From NCBI GenBank assembly GCA_017454905.1, contig JAFTCB010000059.1, positions 1-48,059 of the forward strand: a stretch of DNA of 48,059 nt. Direction: 5' to 3'. The notes beneath the pieces are model-generated. The model had not been told where the DNA came from and ran no database searches. It saw only the letters and a list, made by a program, of their open reading frames with translations. Made by a program: the position numbers and the translations under genes. Source of the DNA: Bacteroidales bacterium (GTDB taxonomy: Bacteria; Bacteroidota; Bacteroidia; Bacteroidales; UBA932). This document shows, one piece after another, positions 43,701 to 48,059 of the stretch (positions are counted from its first letter, which is position 1; each line of letters starts with the position of its first letter).

Positions 43701-44434
43701 AGGCGCTTGGGGTCGTCCACCATGGCATTGGTGGTCAGGCAGATGAGCCGGTCGTGCGCCGGTCCGTCCTCCTTGCGGACGAAATGCACGTCGTTGGTCG
43801 CCACGACCTTGACGCCGTGCTCCCTGGCCAGCTCGAAGATGCGGGCGGTGTATTCCTTCTGCTGCTCGTAGAGGTCCAGGGACATGTTGGGCACCTCCGT
43901 CTTGTGCAGCATCACCTCGAGGTAATAATCCTCCCCGAAGACGCGCTTGTGCCACTCGATTGCCTTGCGGACGCCTTCGGTGTCGCCCGCGAGGATGCCG
44001 CGGGGGATTTCGCCGGCCATGCAGGCGGAGCAGCAGATCAGGTCTTCGTGGTACTGCTCCAGCACCTCATGGCTCACGCGCGGCTTGTAGTACATACCCT
44101 CGATGTGCCCGGTGGACACGATCTTCATCAGGTTCTTGTAGCCGTTGTAGTTCTTCGCGAGCAGGGTGAGGTGGTAGTACTTCTTGTGCTCGTTGTCCTT
44201 GAGGCGGTGGTCGTAGTGCTGCGTGACATAGATCTCGCAGCCGAAGATGGGCTTGACGTCCGGGTGCTTCTTGGAGATGTCGCTGAACTCCTTGACACCG
44301 TACATGTTGCCGTGGTCCGTGATGGCCAGGCCCGGCATGCCGAGCTCCTCCGCGCGGCGGAAGAGCTTCTCGATGTCGCTCATCCCGTCGAGGATGGAAT
44401 ACTGGGTATGGACATGCAGGTGTACGAAGGACAT
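40739..44434 (-). CDS. dnaE: DNA polymerase III alpha subunit
   Basis: Replicative polymerase. The ATG at 44434 (MSFVHLHVHTQYSILDG) gives 1231 aa. The N-terminal PHP domain has HLHVHTQYS and AITDHGNMYGV. The polymerase palm has VSVGPGRGSAAGSCVAYCL and the catalytic aspartates in MPDIDVDFDDEGR. Fingers and helix-hairpin-helix regions follow (GVTVYQEQVMRLSQKLAGF, FNKSHATCYAWVSYQTAW), then an OB-type domain near the C-terminus. No separate 3'-5' exonuclease insert was seen, so it is DnaE rather than PolC. The promoter motif is so close to the start that a leaderless mRNA is possible. Confidence 0.98.
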   Translation of the reverse strand: MSFVHLHVHTQYSILDGMSDIEKLFRRAEELGMPGLAITDHGNMYGVKEFSDISKKHPDVKPIFGCEIYVTQHYDHRLKDNEHKKYYHLTLLAKNYNGYKNLMKIVSTGHIEGMYYKPRVSHEVLEQYHEDLICCSACMAGEIPRGILAGDTEGVRKAIEWHKRVFGEDYYLEVMLHKTEVPNMSLDLYEQQKEYTARIFELAREHGVKVVATNDVHFVRKEDGPAHDRLICLTTNAMVDDPKRLRYTQQEYLKSEEEMAALFPEHPEALANTLEVLGKVERYEINRGHVLPKFELPEAFLADIGSHLEKYADIIENGKYDISKDADGNEVKNYRGDEFCRSVAYLCHLTYEGARMRYGDTLTDEQRDRLHFELMTISFMGFPDYFLIVQDFINWGRRNGVSVGPGRGSAAGSCVAYCLGITNLDPIRYDLLFERFLNPERISMPDIDVDFDDEGRYRVIQYVQDHYGADHISHVITFGTMAAKLAVKDVARISNLPIPESNRLTKMIPDRPIVVRENGEDKEYKPTLANSVKYIKELKHEYEEGEPLVREVLDYALRLEGCIRQTGIHACAMIIGRGNLTDYIPITMGVDKATGQEVWVSQYEGTKIEDVGMLKMDFLGLKTLSIIDRALALVKKRFGKDIDIEKIPIDDPEVYDLYARGDTKSIFQFESGGMKEWLIRLHPERFEDLIAMNALYRPGPMDYIPDFVAGKNDPSKIHYDLPEMEELLKETYGVTVYQEQVMRLSQKLAGFSKGKADKLRKAMGKKQKAVLDSLKESFMKGALANGHPEPVLQKIWSDWEAFAKYAFNKSHATCYAWVSYQTAWIKAHYPSEFQASNLTQNISNMEELKEIMADCRKAGIKVLSPDVNESDAQFSVNRQGDIRYGLGGLKGFGENVVEAIIKERTEHGTFQDLFDFVERMAEMLNRRSLETLIYSGALDSFGYKRTQYFLPCKNGELFIDEAVKYAWLYRNDQMDSANSLFGEVEELKPVRPEAPMMTGEEDQLALLQQEKEYVGMYLSSHPLDRYRFEIETFTDCQLAALQSRIDECESKDKAGKAFVAGIVTDIKTLTTRNGSQGARVLLEDYSGTFEFALFGKDYQAWLPFMQLHAQIFIEGEISARYFLKPEERAQGKRAPYGIKIKKITLLGNLGEDKITAFNIVLDSDRLSPDFRDKLVKLLKKSKGKTALSLFLHDKTTGYNLEFYSKKFQVGVCEEFISSLQKLGVQYSVSHK

Positions 44435-44441
44435 GGCAGCA

Positions 44442-44449
44442 CAAAGATA
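44442..44449 (-). promoter_or_regulatory. Putative -7 element for dnaE
   Basis: The minus strand reads TATCTTTG, an exact TAnnTTTG match, only 7 bases from the dnaE ATG. Confidence 0.4.
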
Positions 44450-44455
44450 CACAAA

Positions 44456-44483
44456 AACACCCGACCTTTGCAGGCCGGGTGTT
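44456..44483 (-). terminator. Terminator after secDF
   Basis: AACACCCG pairs with CGGGTGTT, and the pairing continues through CCT/AGG past one mismatch. On the minus strand it is followed by a T-run (TTTTTGTG). It lies between the secDF stop and the dnaE promoter motif. Confidence 0.85.
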
Positions 44484-44502
44484 CGAATGTTGATAACTTT
44501 TA

Positions 44503-47500
44503 TTACTTCTTGGACGTCTTGGCTGCACCCTTCTTGCGGGCTGCCATTTCGGCGTCGTACATGATCGGGGTACCGATCATGATGGAAGCGTAGGTTCCGA
44601 TCAGGACACCGAGGCAGAGCGCGACGGACAGACCGCGGATGGACTCGCCGCCGAAGATCGCGATGGCGAGCATCGGGAGGAGGGTCGAGACCGAGGTGTT
44701 GACCGTACGGGTCAGGGTGGCGTTGAGGGACTTGTTGACCGTCTCCTTGAAGTCGTCGCTCGGGTGGAGCGCGAGGTTCTCACGGATACGGTCGAAGATA
44801 ACCACGTTGTCGTTGATGGCGTAACCGATGATCGTCAGGATAGCGGCGATGAAGGTCTGGTCCACGTCCAGGTTGAAGGGCAGGATGCCGCTGAACAGGG
44901 AGAAGAAGCCGATGATGATGATCGCGGTATGGGCCAGGGAGACGACACCGCCGAGACCCCAGTTCCAGCCCTTGAACCGCATCGCGATGTAGGCGAAGAT
45001 GACGATGAGGGCGAGGATGATGGAGATGATGGCGTTGCGTTTGATGTCGTTGGCGATGGAGGCGCCCACCTTGTCGGAGGAGATGATACCGTTGGGGTTG
45101 TCCAGCGTGGAGGTGAAGCCGTCGAGGGTGACAGGCTCGGTGTAGAAGTCCTTGAGGGACTCGTAGAGCATGCCTTCGATCTCGGCGTCCACGGTGGAGG
45201 TCTCATCCTGGAACTTGTAGGAGGTGGTGATCTTCATCTGGCTGTCTCCACCGAACTGCTTGACCTCGACGGAGGACTCGGGATCGGCCAGGTTGAAGGT
45301 CTTGTTCACGGCGGAACGGACCTCTTCTGCGGTCACGGGCTTGTCGAAGCGGACCACGTAGGTGCGGCCGCCGGTGAAGTCGACACCGTAGGTGAAGCCC
45401 TTGATGAACATGGAACCGATGGCGATCACGATGAGGGCGCCGGAGATGATGTAGGACCACTTGCGGCCGTCCAGGAAGTTGATGTGGGTGTTCTTGAGGA
45501 AGTTCTTTGTCAGGTTGTTCTCGAAGGTGATGTTCTTGCCACGGGCAATGCGGCCTTCGAAGATCAGGCGGGTGACGAAGATGGAGGTGAACACGGAGGT
45601 GATGATACCGATGATGAGGGTCGTGGCGAAGCCCTTGATCGGACCGGAGCCGAAGAAGAACAGCACGAGACCCGTCAGGAGGGTGGTCACCTGGCCGTCG
45701 ATGATGGCAGAATAGGCGTTCTTGTAACCGTCGGCGACTGCCTTGCTGAGGCCCTTGCCGGCCTTGAGCTCTTCCTTGATGCGCTCATAGATGATCACGT
45801 TCGCATCCACGGCCATACCGAGGGTCAGGACGAGACCGGCGATACCCGGCAGCGTCAGGACCGCTCCGAAGGCGGAGAGGACACCGAACAGGAGCACCAC
45901 GTTGGAGAGCAGGGCGATGTCTGCCGCCACACCGGCTCCCTGATAGAAGAAGAGCATGTAGAGGAGGACGAGGCAGAAAGCGATCAGGAAGGAGATCAGA
46001 CCCGCGCGGATGGACTCGGCACCGAGGGAAGGACCGACGACCTGCTCCTGGACGATCGTAGCCGGGGCGGGAAGCTTACCGGACTTGAGGACGTTGGTAA
46101 GGTCGGTGGCCTCTTCGATGGTGAAGTTGCTGGTGATGGAGGAGGAACCTCCGGTGATCTCGTTCTGGACGTTCGGATAGGAATACACGGTACCGTCGAG
46201 CACGATGGCGATCTGGCGGCCGATGTTCTCCTTGGTCAGGCGGGCCCAGATGTTGGCACCCTCGGCGTTCATGGTCATGGAGACGCCCGGGTTGCCGCCG
46301 CGGCGCTGGTCATAATCCACATGGGCGTCGGTCACGACACCGCCGTCGAGCGGAGCCTTGCCGTCACGGGAGGTGGACTTGATGGCGACGAGTTCGTAGA
46401 TATTCTCGCTCTGCATATAGCTGGACGGCTGGACGGACCACATCGGGCGGAACTCCGCCGGGAAGATGGCCTCGATCTCAGGCATCCGGAGGTACTTGTT
46501 GATGAGGGCGGTGTCGGCAGCGGCGGCGAAGCCGATGCAGGCGTTGCCGCGCATGCCGGAGGGGCTCAGCACCGCGTAGAGCGGGTTGGCCTTGCGGGCG
46601 GCGGCCATGTTGGCGTCCTCGGAAGCGGCGTTCTGGGCCTGCAGTTCCTGGGAGACGGCATCCGTGGCGGCGGCGGCCTCCTGGGCGGGAGCGGTCTCGG
46701 CCTCGTCGGCGGAGAGCAGCTCTGCGAGACGGGTGTTGGCCTCGTCGAGGTAGGTAGCCATCTCGTCATAGGTGAAGGTCGGCCAGAACTCGAGGGATGC
46801 GGTACCCTGGAGCAGTTTGCGGACACGCTCCGGCTCCTTGACGCCCGGGAGTTCCACGAGGATGCGGCCGGTGTTGCCGAGCTTCTGGATGGACGGCTGG
46901 GTCACACCGAAGCGGTCGATACGGTTGCGCAGGACGTTGAAGGAGTTGGCGACGGCGCTTTCGGCTTCTTCCTTGATCACGGCGATGACCTGCTCGTCGG
47001 TGGATTCGGGCTTGATGCGGTCGCGCATCTCATAGGTACCGAATACCTGGGCGAGGCGGGTGCCGGGGGCCGTTTCCTTGAACGCCTCGGCGAACAGGGT
47101 GATGAAATCGGACTGGGAAGATACGCTGCGGCTCTTGGCAAGCGCGATGGCCTGCTGGAATTCCGGGGTCTGGTTGCCGCCGGACAGGGCGCGCACGAGG
47201 TCCTCGAGCTGGACCTGGAGCATCACGTTCATACCGCCCTTGAGGTCGAGGCCGAGGTTGATCTCCTGGTTCTGGACCTGCTTGAATGTATAACCCAAAT
47301 ACACTTTCTCGCCGGCGATGGAATCCGTATAGCGGCGAGCCTCGATCTTGCGGATGGAGTCGAGGAAGAAGGCACGGTCAGCCTCGGCAACGGCCGTGAC
47401 ATCGGCAGTCGCGGCAATCTGCTCGGCACGCTTCTCCGCCTTCTTGTTGTGGATGGCGGTCACCAAAGTGAATGAAAGCTGCCAGAAACAGGCGAGCAGG

Positions 47501-47541
47501 AGGCAGATCGTGACAAATCTGATAGCACCTTTGCTTTGCAT
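44503..47541 (-). CDS. secDF: SecDF fusion protein translocase subunit
   Basis: Membrane component that uses the proton gradient to complete Sec protein export. 1012 aa, with SecD and SecF fused, as usual in Bacteroidota. The SecD half has TM1 (VTICLLLACFWQLSFTLV), INLGLDLKGGMNVMLQV, LVELPGVKEP, the large P1 region with an Ala/Gln-rich insert, and GLVLTLGMAVDANVIIYERI. The SecF half starts near residue 680 (FLDGRKWSYIISGALIVIA), with GVDFTGGRTYVVRF and IGYAINDNVVIFDRIRENL. It lies between floA and dnaE on the minus strand. Confidence 0.98.
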   Translation of the reverse strand: MQSKGAIRFVTICLLLACFWQLSFTLVTAIHNKKAEKRAEQIAATADVTAVAEADRAFFLDSIRKIEARRYTDSIAGEKVYLGYTFKQVQNQEINLGLDLKGGMNVMLQVQLEDLVRALSGGNQTPEFQQAIALAKSRSVSSQSDFITLFAEAFKETAPGTRLAQVFGTYEMRDRIKPESTDEQVIAVIKEEAESAVANSFNVLRNRIDRFGVTQPSIQKLGNTGRILVELPGVKEPERVRKLLQGTASLEFWPTFTYDEMATYLDEANTRLAELLSADEAETAPAQEAAAATDAVSQELQAQNAASEDANMAAARKANPLYAVLSPSGMRGNACIGFAAAADTALINKYLRMPEIEAIFPAEFRPMWSVQPSSYMQSENIYELVAIKSTSRDGKAPLDGGVVTDAHVDYDQRRGGNPGVSMTMNAEGANIWARLTKENIGRQIAIVLDGTVYSYPNVQNEITGGSSSITSNFTIEEATDLTNVLKSGKLPAPATIVQEQVVGPSLGAESIRAGLISFLIAFCLVLLYMLFFYQGAGVAADIALLSNVVLLFGVLSAFGAVLTLPGIAGLVLTLGMAVDANVIIYERIKEELKAGKGLSKAVADGYKNAYSAIIDGQVTTLLTGLVLFFFGSGPIKGFATTLIIGIITSVFTSIFVTRLIFEGRIARGKNITFENNLTKNFLKNTHINFLDGRKWSYIISGALIVIAIGSMFIKGFTYGVDFTGGRTYVVRFDKPVTAEEVRSAVNKTFNLADPESSVEVKQFGGDSQMKITTSYKFQDETSTVDAEIEGMLYESLKDFYTEPVTLDGFTSTLDNPNGIISSDKVGASIANDIKRNAIISIILALIVIFAYIAMRFKGWNWGLGGVVSLAHTAIIIIGFFSLFSGILPFNLDVDQTFIAAILTIIGYAINDNVVIFDRIRENLALHPSDDFKETVNKSLNATLTRTVNTSVSTLLPMLAIAIFGGESIRGLSVALCLGVLIGTYASIMIGTPIMYDAEMAARKKGAAKTSKK

Positions 47542-47573
47542 AATTATGGTAAATTAAATATATTTCACAAAAT

Positions 47574-47621
47574 AGTCCGCAAAGTTAGTATTTTTCTCAA
47601 AAGAAAGAAACTTTGCGGACT
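47574..47621 (-). terminator. Large inverted repeat between floA and secDF (possible terminator)
   Basis: AGTCCGCAAAGTT and AACTTTGCGGACT form a perfect 13-bp stem around an AT-rich 22-base loop that can partly pair further. On the minus strand it lies after the floA stop and is followed by ATTTTG, a weak T-tract. A smaller hairpin (TTTCTGC/GCAGAAA) lies nearer the floA stop. Confidence 0.6.
47580..47587 (-). promoter_or_regulatory. Putative -7 element for secDF
   Basis: The minus strand reads TAACTTTG, an exact TAnnTTTG match, 38 bases before the secDF ATG. It lies inside one arm of the 13-bp inverted repeat at 47574-47621. Confidence 0.4.
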
Positions 47622-47650
47622 GATTTTCTGCTTTTTGGGCAGAAAGGTGC

Positions 47651-48059
47651 TTATTTCGCGATGTTCTCGCGCATCTCGGTGTCTGCCTGGATGTTCTTCA
47701 TCCGGTAGTAATCCATGATGCCGAGATTGCCGCTGCGGAAGGCTTCCGCCATGGCCAGCGGCACCTGCGCCTCGGCCTCGATGACGCGTGCCCGCGCCTC
47801 CTGCGCCTTGGCCTTCATCTCCTGCTCCTGGGCCACCGCCATGGCGCGGCGCTCCTCGGCGCGGGCCTGGGCGATGTTCTTGTCGGCATCGGCCTGGTCC
47901 ATCTGCAGGACGGCGCCGATGTTCTTGCCCACGTCGATGTCGGCGATATCGATGGAGAGGATCTCATAGGCCGTACCGGCGTCGAGGCCCTTGCCGAGCA
48001 CGAGCTTGGAGATGCTGTCCGGGTTCTCCAGCACGCTCTTGTGGCTCTCGGAGGAGCCG
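47651..48059 (-). CDS. floA: Flotillin-like protein FloA (C-terminal ~135 residues; N-terminus outside window)
   Basis: Membrane scaffold protein of the UPF0365/YqfA flotillin-like family, involved in membrane microdomain organisation. The frame is open to the window edge and reads [20 protein letters not shown], then the highly conserved [20 protein letters not shown] coiled-coil rich in Ala and Glu follows ([20 protein letters not shown]), then [19 protein letters not shown] near the end and a short C-terminal tail ending in ENIAK. The missing part would hold the N-terminal membrane segment. It lies upstream of secDF on the same strand. Confidence 0.95.
   Translation of the reverse strand, partial: GSSESHKSVLENPDSISKLVLGKGLDAGTAYEILSIDIADIDVGKNIGAVLQMDQADADKNIAQARAEERRAMAVAQEQEMKAKAQEARARVIEAEAQVPLAMAEAFRSGNLGIMDYYRMKNIQADTEMRENIAK

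Noticed and set aside
44488-44496. TGTTGATAA between secDF and dnaE as a replication signal
   Set aside because: It is a single copy beside a terminator with no AT-rich cluster. It does show that this word alone is not specific to the putative origin.
1-48059. CRISPR array, IS element, integrase, phage or rRNA/tRNA genes
   Set aside because: No spaced direct-repeat array, transposase or recombinase translation, terminal inverted repeats or RNA gene signatures were found on either strand.

Overview
The window looks like a chromosomal segment of a GC-rich, probably gut-type Bacteroidota (Bacteroidales) bacterium. Evidence: a fused SecDF, a 375-aa LytS-like kinase paired with a LytTR regulator, BACON/DUF4988-type lipoprotein modules, Bacteroidota-style TonB, a eukaryote-like homodimeric GlyRS, and many upstream regions carrying TAnnTTTG, the -7 element of the Bacteroidota primary sigma factor. 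Coding DNA is GC-rich while the intergenic gaps are short and AT-rich. No rRNA, tRNA, CRISPR array, insertion sequence or prophage was seen. Gaps between genes never exceed about 260 bp.

Layout. 1-3.4 kb (minus strand): the 5' part of glyS, then a sufS-sufE-sufT-folK run. 3.4-12.2 kb: ruvA, mnmG-ybeY, tonB, hflX, sdhA-sdhB (no sdhC beside them) and ruvB. A parS-like palindrome lies inside mnmG, and a DnaA-box-like, AT-rich gap separates ruvB from mfd. 12.4-21.8 kb (plus): mfd, then coaX, a secreted beta-barrel protein, a TPR protein, LptC and a PpiD/SurA-type PPIase, i.e. envelope biogenesis. 22-28.2 kb: a small galactoside locus with a secreted GH2 enzyme, a TolB-like propeller lipoprotein, galK and a secreted endonuclease/exonuclease/phosphatase-fold protein, with a family of related GACATTGG hairpins between them. 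28.2-33.5 kb: ychF, a CpXC protein, a cysteine hydrolase, uxuA, a YeiH-type transporter and a small two-TM protein.

33.5-40.7 kb is the most interesting part. A histidine kinase/LytTR regulator pair is divergent from a tightly packed run encoding a DUF4988-BACON-Cthe_2159-type beta-helix lipoprotein, a small secreted YD-like repeat protein, a VTC/TTM-fold polyphosphate-polymerase-like enzyme, a five-TM DUF4956 protein and a DUF2490 outer-membrane-type protein. The divergent gap holds two identical 9-bp direct repeats 12 bp apart, the layout of a LytTR operator. I infer a regulated system that makes a polyanion and exports it or displays it at the surface. The remainder (40.7-48.06 kb, minus) is dnaE, secDF and the 3' part of floA.

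Limits: all calls come from reading the translated sequence and motifs by eye. Domain names are family recognition, not search results, and promoters are motif matches only.
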